From Pedosphaera sp. (GTDB lineage: Bacteria > Verrucomicrobiota > Verrucomicrobiia > Limisphaerales > UBA9464), in NCBI GenBank assembly GCA_009695405.1, contig SIAZ01000064.1, forward strand, positions 1-14,876: a stretch of DNA of 14,876 nucleotides. The letters are read 5' to 3'. Of this stretch, positions 8,254-14,876 are shown one piece after another (position 1 is the stretch's first letter; each line of letters opens with the position of its first letter). The notes beneath the pieces are model-generated. The model was not told the origin of the DNA and ran no database searches. It was given only the letters and a program-made list of their open reading frames with translations. The translations under genes were made by a program, and so were the position numbers.

Positions 8254-10365
8254 TTAGGCGGTTGTTCGGTTAGAAACCAAGGTTTCTGTGAAAACCAACA
8301 ACAACGCTGCTAGAATCAGCAAGCGCCAGAATTCTTCACGTTGATGATCATTTCCAAAGAGGCGGATCGGTCGCTGACTTTCCTCGGTGCGCCGCACGAT
8401 CCGGCGCTCTGCCTCGAGTACTGGCATCGCCGTTAAATCGGATTCTTGCGAGGGCGTATTGGCCGCTAAACGAAGCCACTCGCGTCCGATTCCATCACGC
8501 AGACGATGAACCCCAGGTCCGCTGATTTCAAAAGCGATCTTTCCCTGAGAATCAGCTTTCTGGCTCAAGGCGGATCCACCGACCGGCGTCAAAGTAAAAG
8601 CGGTCTTGGCAGCAGCAATTCCTACTTCAATCACGGCTTCCGTAGCGGTAACAAAGTCTAATCCGGTCTCCAATGCTCGGTCCCCGCTGCGACCTGCCAA
8701 AAACGAGGTTGCTGCCCACAGCCAAGGAACATAGGACTTATGTTTCGGCCAATCCGTCCACGCTGTGTCAGCAGACATATTGGCAAACAAAAAGCGGCCC
8801 TGCCCGACCGTTGCTTCCAATAGAAAGGGAATCCCATCGTCGAAACGCGCCAACACAACCAAACCAGGCCCCGCTTGAATCGTCTGCCGACGAGTAAACT
8901 CCGCAAGTGTAGGCGTCCCACCTCCGTCTTGAGCAAACACAGAAAACACCGGACTCCGACGATCAAACATACCAATGCGCCAAGGTACTTCCTCGTCAGC
9001 CGCCACAGCCTCGCCAAGTTGTATTGGAAGGATTCCCGCAAACTCTGCATTGAATCGTGTTGGAGAAACACCGTCGCCAGCCAACAACAAGAGTCCCCCT
9101 CCACTCCGCACAAACCGTCCTAACCCACTCACAGCATCTCCGGGCAATGTTTGCGAGGCGGGCAAAATCACCACATCAAAAGCGGCTGTATTTGTTCCTA
9201 GCCCGATTACAGGCCGCTGCTCCCGAAGCTTTCCAAGCAGTCCTTCTGGATAAACCTGCTCAATATGAAATCGTCCTGCACGGGCGTTGGTCATCCCAAA
9301 AAACGGATCAAGCGCGGCGAGAATAAAAAAAGTCTGCTCTTCAAATGAACGCACTCCAACTCGATTTTCAACCACCAAAACACGAATAGGCGCTGGCACA
9401 AGAAAGGTCGCTTGCCGGGCATCGTCCGCAGTCAGTGCATCCTTTCCACTCAGTTGGAACACCGCATCATGCCAACCCGGAGCGAGCCCCAAAAGCGACA
9501 AATTAAGATGGGTGACACCACCTGCTTCTAGGAAAATTTGTTGGCTCCAAACGGTTTTACTATCCAATCGAAACTCAGCGGTCACCGAACCGGTGGTCTC
9601 ACCAAAATTAGAGACTGTGGCCGATGGTTTATTGGTTTCCGATAAGGCTAGATCCAGTCCGGTCACCGCAAAATTTGGAGCACTAATCCCGCCAACAGAG
9701 AGAAAATTCACTGGCACTTCTCGAGGCATAGACACCGATCCCAAAGTCTCTGCTGCTGAGCGCTGCAAATCACTAATGACCACAATCGACGAATCAAATC
9801 CCACATCACTCGCAGCAATAAGCCGTGTCGCCTCGGCTAACCCCTCCCCTAACTCTGAGGTCGACGCCTCAACTTTCAAGGTCTCCAATTTGCGAATAGT
9901 CACCGACGCTGGAGCGAAACCGGCAAGAACGACTGCACGCGAACCACAGCCGACAAGAGCGACTCGATCCTCCGAACCGAGTTCGTTCAATGTCTTCCGA
10001 GCTGCCTCCATGGCTTTGGTCCACCGAACTATTCCCCCTTCCTGAGCTGACAAACTCAAAGAATGATCGAGCACAATTACTACCTGCCGACGCGGACGAA
10101 TCCCAAGATCCCCTTGATTTTTCGGCAAGAAAGGTCGAGCAAATGCCAGAATGATCAGAGCGAAAATCAGCAAGCGGAGCAGTAGTAGAAATATATTCCT
10201 CAGTTTACGGCGTGAGGTACTGCGAGTCTCCTGCGTTTCAATGAATCTAAGTGTACTGAACTTGAGCCGCTGATTCCGCCGCTTTAACAGCAGATGAATA
10301 AGCACGGGAATGCCTAAAGCAACTAGGGCACTTAAGAATAGAGCGTTAGTGAAAAGAAAGGGCAC
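8254..10365 (-). CDS. BatA-like VWA membrane protein (aerotolerance-type N-terminus)
   Basis: A 703-residue protein starting with GTG at 10365. The N-terminus (1-80) is the BatA/aerotolerance domain (PF07584): helix about 7-27, L-L-K-R-R-N after it, a conserved FSTLRFI strand, then a second helix about 57-77 ending F-A-R-P. A VWA domain follows with DHSLS at 100-104 and VISDL at 196-200, so the metal-binding D-x-S-x-S and the later aspartate are both present. Residues 230-320 look like a CARDB/Ig-like region (NFGETTGSVTAEF). Residues about 325-500 resemble a class I amidotransferase fold (VVILPAS, SGGGLLLLAGD) without an evident cysteine nucleophile. One helix near 680-696 ends the protein. 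It is about twice the length of classical BatA, so the gene symbol is not transferred. It sits 44 nt after the DUF58 gene. Confidence 0.85.
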   Translation of the reverse strand: MPFLFTNALFLSALVALGIPVLIHLLLKRRNQRLKFSTLRFIETQETRSTSRRKLRNIFLLLLRLLIFALIILAFARPFLPKNQGDLGIRPRRQVVIVLDHSLSLSAQEGGIVRWTKAMEAARKTLNELGSEDRVALVGCGSRAVVLAGFAPASVTIRKLETLKVEASTSELGEGLAEATRLIAASDVGFDSSIVVISDLQRSAAETLGSVSMPREVPVNFLSVGGISAPNFAVTGLDLALSETNKPSATVSNFGETTGSVTAEFRLDSKTVWSQQIFLEAGGVTHLNLSLLGLAPGWHDAVFQLSGKDALTADDARQATFLVPAPIRVLVVENRVGVRSFEEQTFFILAALDPFFGMTNARAGRFHIEQVYPEGLLGKLREQRPVIGLGTNTAAFDVVILPASQTLPGDAVSGLGRFVRSGGGLLLLAGDGVSPTRFNAEFAGILPIQLGEAVAADEEVPWRIGMFDRRSPVFSVFAQDGGGTPTLAEFTRRQTIQAGPGLVVLARFDDGIPFLLEATVGQGRFLFANMSADTAWTDWPKHKSYVPWLWAATSFLAGRSGDRALETGLDFVTATEAVIEVGIAAAKTAFTLTPVGGSALSQKADSQGKIAFEISGPGVHRLRDGIGREWLRLAANTPSQESDLTAMPVLEAERRIVRRTEESQRPIRLFGNDHQREEFWRLLILAALLLVFTETLVSNRTTA

Positions 10366-10409
10366 AGATCAAATTCCAATCAGCGCGTTGAAGTGGACAA
10401 AGGTTAAGG

Positions 10410-11297
10410 TCACACGCCGCCCCTCCGTTCGAGATAGGCCATCAAAGCTTGATCCAACGAGGCATCGGTGCGGAGTTGCACATAATCAGATTCGTAGCCT
10501 GCACATTCCGATTTCACCCTGTCACAAAAAGCGGTAAGGCGTTGCTTGTACCGCGTGCGAATGGCGTCCACATCCACCACCCGCTCCTCTGCGGTTTCGC
10601 TATCCTCCAAAATCCATTCTCCCTCGTAGGGCAAATCTAATTCCTCAGGGGCTAATAATTGGAAAACGAGGGTTTCTTGGCCGTGCGCATGAAGCTGTCG
10701 CAGCAGGTCAAAGGCAGTATCTTCGGCGGTAAAAAAATCCGAGATAACCACGGATATCCCTCGACGTACCACGGCCTGGATAATACCCAAAAGAGCTGGG
10801 CCCACTACAGTACCACCTCCTGCCTTAGTGGTGGCTAACAGAGCAAACAAATCCAGCACATGGTGCCGAGTGGCCGCACAGGGCAACGCCTGACGGCTAT
10901 CTGAACCAAACAAAACTAAGCCCGGTGCATCCCTCTGCAAAACCATTAAGTGCGCCAGCGCCGCAGCCAACAAGCGCCCACAAGTAAACTTATTGGCAGC
11001 GCCCTCCCCGAAATCCATCGATGCCGAGGTATCTAAATAGATTTGTGCTCGGTAATTCGTGTCATCCTCAAACTGCTTCACATACAAAGCATCGCTCCGC
11101 GCCCAAACCTTCCAGTCGACATGCCTTAAGTTATCTCCCTGAACATACTGCCGATAACTCGCAAATTCGGTCGAGTACCCCAAAAACGGACTGCGATGCA
11201 ACCCGTCGAGGAAACCTTCAACCACCGTTCGTGCCATTAAGGGAAGATCCTCCACTGTGGCCAGTAACCGTGCATCAAGTTCAAGATCTGAAGCCAT
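10410..11297 (-). CDS. DUF58 domain protein, MoxR partner with VWA-like fold
   Basis: From the ATG at 11297 the protein has 295 residues and begins MASDLELDARLLATVEDLPL. The frame could start at an upstream GTG (11330), but that lies in a hairpin and adds a non-conserved leader. The DUF58 signature (PF01882) is clear: Y-R-Q-Y-V-Q-G-D-N-L-R-H-V-D-W followed by K-V-W-A-R and L-Y-V-K-Q-F-E. Directly after it comes a VWA-like core with DTSASM (residues 89-94) and later VVISDFF, so the metal site looks intact. There is no membrane helix, in line with a cytosolic protein. DUF58 proteins are nearly always encoded next to MoxR ATPases and are believed to work with them as chaperone or activator complexes. 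Here moxR is directly upstream (91-nt gap) and the membrane VWA protein directly downstream. Confidence 0.9.
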   Translation of the reverse strand: MASDLELDARLLATVEDLPLMARTVVEGFLDGLHRSPFLGYSTEFASYRQYVQGDNLRHVDWKVWARSDALYVKQFEDDTNYRAQIYLDTSASMDFGEGAANKFTCGRLLAAALAHLMVLQRDAPGLVLFGSDSRQALPCAATRHHVLDLFALLATTKAGGGTVVGPALLGIIQAVVRRGISVVISDFFTAEDTAFDLLRQLHAHGQETLVFQLLAPEELDLPYEGEWILEDSETAEERVVDVDAIRTRYKQRLTAFCDRVKSECAGYESDYVQLRTDASLDQALMAYLERRGGV

Positions 11298-11320
11298 GAT
11301 CCAATTAGAATTAGAAGGCC

Positions 11321-11341
11321 CAACCCGCACCCCTGCGGTTG
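11321..11341. other. GC-rich stem-loop between moxR and the DUF58 gene
   Basis: Plus-strand CAACCCGCA, loop CCCC, TGCGGTTG: an eight-pair stem with one bulged base and a four-base loop. On the minus-strand transcript it falls 24 nt before the DUF58 start and is not followed by a T-run, so it is not a good intrinsic terminator. It could be a processing or stabilising hairpin that sets different levels for moxR and the rest. A weaker hairpin (ACTCA, CCAC, TGAGT) sits at 11376-11389 at the moxR stop. Confidence 0.4.
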
Positions 11342-11388
11342 TAGTTCAAAAATAAGTCAAGAAAGGTCGTCATAAACTCACCACTGAG

Positions 11389-12408
11389 TCACTGAATTGG
11401 CACGTCCTTTAGCAGCCGATCAACCAAGGTTTCCACGGTCACCTTCTGAGCGCGTGCGTTAAAATTGGGATTGATTCGATGCCGCAAAACCTGCCTTGCA
11501 ACGAAACGAATACCCTCGTAATCGGCACATAATTTTCCCGTAGTCGCCGCACGAGCTTTGGCACCTAAAACTAGGTACTGGGAGGCTCGAGGACTGGCAC
11601 CCCAACGGATAAATTCTTTCACATAGGCCGGAGCTGACGGATCCTCAGGTCGGGTCCTCGCCACCAATCGCACCGCGTAACGAATTACCTCATCACTCAC
11701 CGGAATGGAACGGACCAACTGTTGCGCTTCCAATAGTTCCGCTCCTGTCATCACTGGGGTAATCACCGCTTGCCCACTGCCCGTGGTCTGACGCACCACC
11801 CGCTCCTCGTCAGCATTGCTGGGATAGGTGGTATTTAAACAAAACATAAACCGATCAGCTTGCGCCTCGGGCAATACATAGGTTCCCTCCTGTTCAATCG
11901 GATTTTGTGTCGCAAAAACATGGAAAGATTGAGGTAAGGGATAGGTTTTACCTCCAACTGTCACCTGACGTTCCTGCATCGTTTCCAACATCGCCGCCTG
12001 TGTCTTCGGTGGAGTACGGTTAATTTCGTCGGCCAAGACCAGATTTGCAAAGACGGGCCCCGGCAGAAACACCTGACGCCGACGCCCCGTCTCCGGATCT
12101 TCTTCGAGAATATCGGTACCGGTGATATCGCTCGGCATCAAATCGGGGGTAAACTGAATCCGGCTAAACTTCAAATCCACCACTTGGCCCAACGATCGAA
12201 TGAGTAAGGTCTTGGCCAATCCGGGAACGCCGGTGATTAAAGCATGACCGCCGGCAAACAAGGTCAACAACGAGTTCTCAATAATCTCGTGTTGCCCGAT
12301 AATGACCCGACCCAATTGATCCACCAAAGCCTGCCGGCGTGCGGCAAGTTGTTCAATGGCGAGAACCGGAACTTCGGCAGCGGAAGAAAGAGATGTGGCC
12401 TGACTCAT
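11389..12408 (-). CDS. moxR: MoxR-family AAA+ ATPase
   Basis: A 339-residue ATPase, the normal length of the MoxR family (AAA_3, PF07726, with the AAA_lid_2 domain). Walker A is GVPGLAKT at 60-67, Walker B is LVLADEIN at 123-130, sensor 1 is the asparagine of FATQNP (165-170), followed by IEQEGTYVLPEAQADRF with the arginine (186) typical of the family. The R-Q-V-F-L-P-G-P-V-F insertion preceding Walker B is also characteristic. The C-terminal lid carries the GASPRAS motif seen in MoxR proteins. Function in the family: ATP-driven chaperone or assembly factor that works with VWA proteins, cytosolic. It is the first gene of the eight-gene minus-strand operon, with the divergent control region upstream. 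The ATG at 12408 has no obvious Shine-Dalgarno sequence. The family call is secure; the exact client is unknown. Confidence 0.95.
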   Translation of the reverse strand: MSQATSLSSAAEVPVLAIEQLAARRQALVDQLGRVIIGQHEIIENSLLTLFAGGHALITGVPGLAKTLLIRSLGQVVDLKFSRIQFTPDLMPSDITGTDILEEDPETGRRRQVFLPGPVFANLVLADEINRTPPKTQAAMLETMQERQVTVGGKTYPLPQSFHVFATQNPIEQEGTYVLPEAQADRFMFCLNTTYPSNADEERVVRQTTGSGQAVITPVMTGAELLEAQQLVRSIPVSDEVIRYAVRLVARTRPEDPSAPAYVKEFIRWGASPRASQYLVLGAKARAATTGKLCADYEGIRFVARQVLRHRINPNFNARAQKVTVETLVDRLLKDVPIQ

Positions 12409-12592
12409 TTTGGACGGGTTGCTTAAGTGATTAGATTACACCGTGAATTCGACTCGGTTACAAACAAAGCATTTAAAAATTGATGTCCTCTACTGACACA
12501 CGATTTCATCTTCCTTCACCATAAACGTCCCACGCTACTGCGTCCTAGCGGTTGCACAAATCCATTGAAGGTCCTATTTAAGACAGACGCAG
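12409..12592. promoter_or_regulatory. Divergent intergenic control region (moxR operon / RDD gene)
   Basis: This 184-bp gap separates two divergent units and must hold both promoters. For the plus-strand gene a candidate is TTGCAC (12552-12557), a 17-nt spacer, and TATTTA (12575-12580); the spacing is ideal but the hexamers are only moderate, and the start point would fall a few bases before the ATG, giving an almost leaderless mRNA. For the moxR side, TAATCT on the minus strand (around 12435) is a possible -10 but its -35 is poor. No strong operator palindrome was found. Confidence 0.4.
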
Positions 12593-13276
12593 ATGCTCAA
12601 TGACTACAAAATGATCGGGGCCGACGGCAAGGAATACCCAGGAACGCTTGAAGAATTACGCGCATGGATCGCCGAAGGTCGACTGGGATCGGAGAGTTGG
12701 ATCTGGAAAAAGTCCGATGAATGTTGGTTCCGAGCAGATCAATTGCCGGAATTAAGTTGGGATCTACCCCAGCCCATTCCGTCTCCACCCATTCTCCCCA
12801 AATCAATCACCGCCGGATTTGTCCCGCGACTTGCTGCTTATCTCTTCGATACATTCGTGCTCCAACTGCTCTTTATGGTGGTTCTCTTCCCGTGGACGGC
12901 ACAACTCAAAGAGATTTTTGAACTAGCTGTCACCCAATACGATTTCACCAACAATGCTACCCCCGACATTCTACCCGTTTTAAAAGCACAGCTGACTTTT
13001 ATGGCCCTCTATACTCCGGTCAGCCTGATTTATTGGGTCGGATTTAATGGCCGCTATGGGGCAACTCCCGGTAAGAAAATGCTCGGTATTCAAATAGTCG
13101 ATCTCGACGGCCTCCCTATCGGTTACGCTCTGGCCTTCCGACGCTACTGCGCTGAAGTCATTAGCCTGCTACCCTTGGGCATGGGCTACCTAATGATTCT
13201 CTCTTCACCCTCTCAACAGGCTCTCCACGACGTCATGACCGGTACTCGAGTTGAATTTCGGTCTCGGAACGACTAA
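12593..13276 (+). CDS. GYF_2-RDD family membrane protein
   Basis: A 227-residue protein with two recognisable parts. Residues 4-52 form a GYF_2-type domain (MIGADGKEYPG, E-L-R-A-W-I-A-E-G-R, W-x-W-K-x-x-D-E-C-W-F), a short fold found fused to membrane domains in many verrucomicrobia and planctomycetes. After a proline-rich linker (58-70) comes an RDD domain (PF06271): AGFVPRLAAYLFD with R79 and D86, hydrophobic helices about 85-102, 133-150 and 188-204, G-A-T-P-G-K-K-M-L-G (156-165), and a closing H-D-V-M-T-G-T motif (212-218). RDD proteins are multi-pass membrane proteins, some implicated in ion transport; the substrate is not readable here. Its ATG is close to the candidate promoter and has no Shine-Dalgarno sequence. 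It is divergent from the moxR operon, and a functional link is only possible, not shown. Confidence 0.85.
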   Translation: MLNDYKMIGADGKEYPGTLEELRAWIAEGRLGSESWIWKKSDECWFRADQLPELSWDLPQPIPSPPILPKSITAGFVPRLAAYLFDTFVLQLLFMVVLFPWTAQLKEIFELAVTQYDFTNNATPDILPVLKAQLTFMALYTPVSLIYWVGFNGRYGATPGKKMLGIQIVDLDGLPIGYALAFRRYCAEVISLLPLGMGYLMILSSPSQQALHDVMTGTRVEFRSRND

Positions 13277-13365
13277 CCTCAAAATCTGTTCCCCTGAAAA
13301 ACCAAGCGGGACACACAGTGCTTTTCCTAAATTACCCCTCAAGACGGCGCTTCGTTTCCTCCCTC

Positions 13366-13395
13366 TTGATTCCTTTCGCTGGGTCCACGGATAAC
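13366..13395 (+). promoter_or_regulatory. Candidate sigma-70-type promoter before hisA
   Basis: TTGATT (13366-13371), an 18-nt spacer, then GATAAC (13390-13395), each matching four of six consensus bases. A start point about 7 nt later would leave a short leader before the hisA ATG at 13416. The call rests on hexamer resemblance only. Confidence 0.33.
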
Positions 13396-13415
13396 TTCCC
13401 AATAGTCTCCATCGT

Positions 13416-14192
13416 ATGTTCCGCCCCTGCATCGATCTGCGTAACGGTAAGGTAGTCCAGATTGTCGGTGGTACACTGACCGACTCCGGCATCGATACCG
13501 TGACTCGTTTCGAATCGAGTCAACACCCTCGCTGGTATGCAGACTTGTATCGACGCGACGCTTTAACCGGCGGTCACGTCATTGCTCTTGGCCCCGGCAA
13601 TGAAGCTGCCGCGCTCGATGCCCTTTCCGCTTGGCCCGGAGGTCTCCAATATGGGGGAGGGGTCACTGCCGACAACGCCGAAAATTGGCTCGAAGCCGGT
13701 GCATCAAAGATCATCGTCACCTCTTGGCTTTTTCAAAATGCCCGACTCGACTTTAACCGCCTCGAAGAACTTGTCCGACGTATCGGTCGGGAACGTCTCG
13801 TCTTGGATCTTAGTTGCCGTCGACGCGACGATCGCTTCTGGATCGTGACCGATCGCTGGCAGACTTTTACCGACGTTTCGGTTGATGCGGATTCCTGCCG
13901 ACATCTCGCCCAATTTTGTTCCGAATTCCTCATTCATGCCGCCGATGTCGAAGGCCTTTGTCGGGGTATAGATGGAAAACTTGTCCGCATTCTGGCCGAG
14001 GGATGTCCACTGCCAACCACCTATGCGGGCGGAGCGAAATCGATCAAAGATCTCCACACTGTCCAACAAATCGGTTCGGGACGAATCCATCTGACAATCG
14101 GCAGTGCCCTTGATATTTTTGGTGGATCAGGGGTTCGTTACGCTGATTGTGTCGCTTTCAATCAGCAACAACAACGCTTAGGCTACACCTGA
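13416..14192 (+). CDS. hisA: Eukaryote-type HisA (HIS6-like ProFAR isomerase)
   Basis: A 258-residue protein for the fourth step of histidine biosynthesis: Amadori isomerisation of ProFAR to PRFAR by a cytosolic (beta/alpha)8 barrel. The sequence follows the eukaryotic HIS6 pattern (TIGR02129 type) rather than ordinary bacterial HisA: CIDLRNGKVVQIVGGTLTD at 5-23, SQHP (35-38), HVIALGPGN, QYGGGV, SKIIVTSWLF (97-106), DLSCR (131-135), WQTFTD, FLIHAADVEGLCRGID (171-186), TYAGGAKSI (202-210) and GSALDIFGG (229-237). The general acid/base aspartates expected in HisA correspond to D7 and D131. The barrel looks complete, so the enzyme should be active. No other his genes lie next to it. The ATG at 13416 sits exactly at the conserved N-terminus. 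The phylogenetic type, not the function, is the unusual part. Confidence 0.92.
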   Translation: MFRPCIDLRNGKVVQIVGGTLTDSGIDTVTRFESSQHPRWYADLYRRDALTGGHVIALGPGNEAAALDALSAWPGGLQYGGGVTADNAENWLEAGASKIIVTSWLFQNARLDFNRLEELVRRIGRERLVLDLSCRRRDDRFWIVTDRWQTFTDVSVDADSCRHLAQFCSEFLIHAADVEGLCRGIDGKLVRILAEGCPLPTTYAGGAKSIKDLHTVQQIGSGRIHLTIGSALDIFGGSGVRYADCVAFNQQQQRLGYT

Positions 14193-14218
14193 ACCCCTCT
14201 CCTTCGTCCGGCATCAAC

Positions 14219-14755
14219 GTGGCGCTTCCCCTTCTAGTAGCAGTCCTTCTTTGGGGTACCAATAACGTCGCCCTCAAACAAATCATAGGTCAATGGCCGC
14301 CTTTGTTTACCGGCTCAACTCGCTTCATGAGTGCAGGGATTTTGATGCTGGCTCTCATCCATACGACCCGCCTTTTCGGTACCGTCACCGCCCCAAATCT
14401 CGCCCTGCGACGCGGCTTATGGCGGGGCGGTCTTGTTCTCTCTTTTTATGTGGCTGCCTGCAACTGGACCCTTCGATTCCTCCCCGCTTCCCAGTTCGCC
14501 CTGCATATGGCGGCCTCGCCTGCTTGGGCTCTTCTTCTTGAAGGTCGGACCACCGAACCTCTCCGCCGCTGGGGTGCTGTCGGACTTACTTTTATTGGCG
14601 TATTAATTTTTCTACTTCCTTCCTTTCAATCGGGTGGCGAATGGGTCGGACAACTTCTAGGTGCATCAACCGGACTCCTTTGGACTCTTTACAGCCGGGA
14701 ATGCCGGCGCCTCGGACTCACTTGGTCGGGCGGTGCATTCACAAGTTGTCGGTGA
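14219..14755 (+). pseudogene. EamA/DMT-family transporter, truncated after about six helices
   Basis: The likely start is GTG at 14219, 26 nt after hisA; the upstream ATG at 14147 lies inside hisA and adds a polar leader unlike the family. The product begins VALPLLVAVLLWGTNNVALK, the typical first helix of the drug/metabolite transporter superfamily (EamA, PF00892), followed by F-T-G-S-T-R-F-M-S-A-G and an alternating series of helices: about six in 178 residues. Full members have ten helices in two repeats and about 300 residues. The normal text continues to R-R-L-G-L-T-W-S-G-G-A-F and then changes to T-S-C-R and a stop. The abrupt end next to a new open frame points to disruption by an inserted element near 14740, leaving one EamA repeat and part of the second. 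The transported substrate is unknown. Confidence 0.72.
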
Positions 14756-14758
14756 ATG
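14736..14758. other. Perfect 7-bp stem-loop at the transporter/mobile-element junction
   Basis: CATTCAC (14736-14742), a 9-nt loop, and GTGAATG (14752-14758) form a perfect inverted repeat that spans the transporter stop and includes the ATG of the following frame. It lies where the transporter sequence breaks off. It may be part of the element's terminal structure or a translational control hairpin for the downstream frame. Confidence 0.5.
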
Positions 14759-14876
14759 AGCTGGACTACCGGTGGCAAAGAGCTCATAAAGCAGGGCGTG
14801 CTTAAAGAACTAGTATTGCAAGGGCGACGGATGGGATCTGAGGAAGTGGAGTGGTTACGGAGATGGATTGAGGAGC
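14756..14876 (+). CDS. N-terminal fragment of a probable transposase/DruA-like (DUF4338) protein
   Basis: An ATG immediately after the transporter TGA opens 40 codons that run off the right edge: MSWTTGGKELIKQGVLKELV, then L-Q-G-R-R-M-G-S-E-E-V-E-W-L-R-R-W-I-E-E. A segment of the form G-R-x-(hydrophobic)-x-x-E-E-V-x-x-(L/I)-R-x-x-I followed by an acidic residue resembles the N-terminus of DUF4338/DruA-like proteins, many of which in planctomycetes and verrucomicrobia are parts of multicopy transposable elements. Only this short region is visible, so the family assignment is tentative. Its position at the break of the EamA gene supports a mobile-element origin. An alternative is an unrelated transposase or an unrelated helix-rich DNA-binding protein. 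Confidence 0.35.
   Translation, partial: MSWTTGGKELIKQGVLKELVLQGRRMGSEEVEWLRRWIEE

Noticed and set aside
9287..10045. 252-codon open frame on the plus strand, opposite the BatA-like gene
   Set aside because: Serine/threonine/arginine-rich antisense translation with no domain or helix pattern; the minus-strand frame has clear BatA and VWA motifs over the same bases.
13704..14090. 128-codon minus-strand frame opposite hisA
   Set aside because: The hisA frame is fully conserved here; the antisense product resembles no family.
14147..14218. Upstream ATG start for the EamA transporter
   Set aside because: It lies inside hisA, and the 24 added residues are polar and precede a natural GTG start at the first helix.

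Overview
The window looks like a chromosomal segment of a Gram-negative bacterium of the Planctomycetes-Verrucomicrobia-Chlamydiae group, most likely Verrucomicrobiota. This is inferred from family content and not from a marker gene. The clues are a GYF_2-RDD membrane protein, a MoxR/DUF58/VWA operon extended by a DUF4175-like protein and a VWA/amidotransferase-fold protein, a eukaryote-type HisA, and few recognisable Shine-Dalgarno sequences. There are no rRNA or tRNA genes and no CRISPR array.

Layout. The left edge (1-294) holds the 5' part of an ISL3-family transposase on the minus strand with a candidate element end. Positions 295-463 contain no gene. Positions 464-12408 are one long minus-strand operon of eight genes, read right to left: MoxR AAA+ ATPase, DUF58 protein, BatA-like VWA membrane protein, a small three-helix membrane protein, a large DUF4175-like membrane protein with a charged low-complexity tail, a second VWA membrane protein with a glutamine-amidotransferase-like fold, and two tandem exported phosphodiester glycosidases (NAGPA fold). 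Most junctions are tight (4-5 nt gaps, ATGA and TAATG overlaps). A divergent intergenic region (12409-12592) separates this operon from plus-strand genes: a GYF_2-RDD membrane protein, a HIS6-type HisA, and an EamA/DMT transporter that stops after about six of ten expected helices. A new open frame begins directly after that stop and runs off the right edge. It is probably the start of a second mobile element.

How the genes may work together. MoxR ATPases paired with DUF58 and VWA proteins are known as chaperone-like systems that act on metal- or envelope-associated partners. Here the MIDAS motifs of all three VWA-type proteins look intact. Two of these proteins, the DUF4175-like protein and the small protein are membrane-anchored, with large parts probably outside the cytoplasm, and the last two genes encode exported glycosidases. 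The simplest inference is an envelope complex, energised or assembled by MoxR, whose output is cell-surface or periplasmic glycan processing. The coupling of NAGPA-fold enzymes to a MoxR/VWA operon is the most unusual feature of the window. The hisA gene is the only recognisable biosynthetic gene and is not next to other histidine genes.
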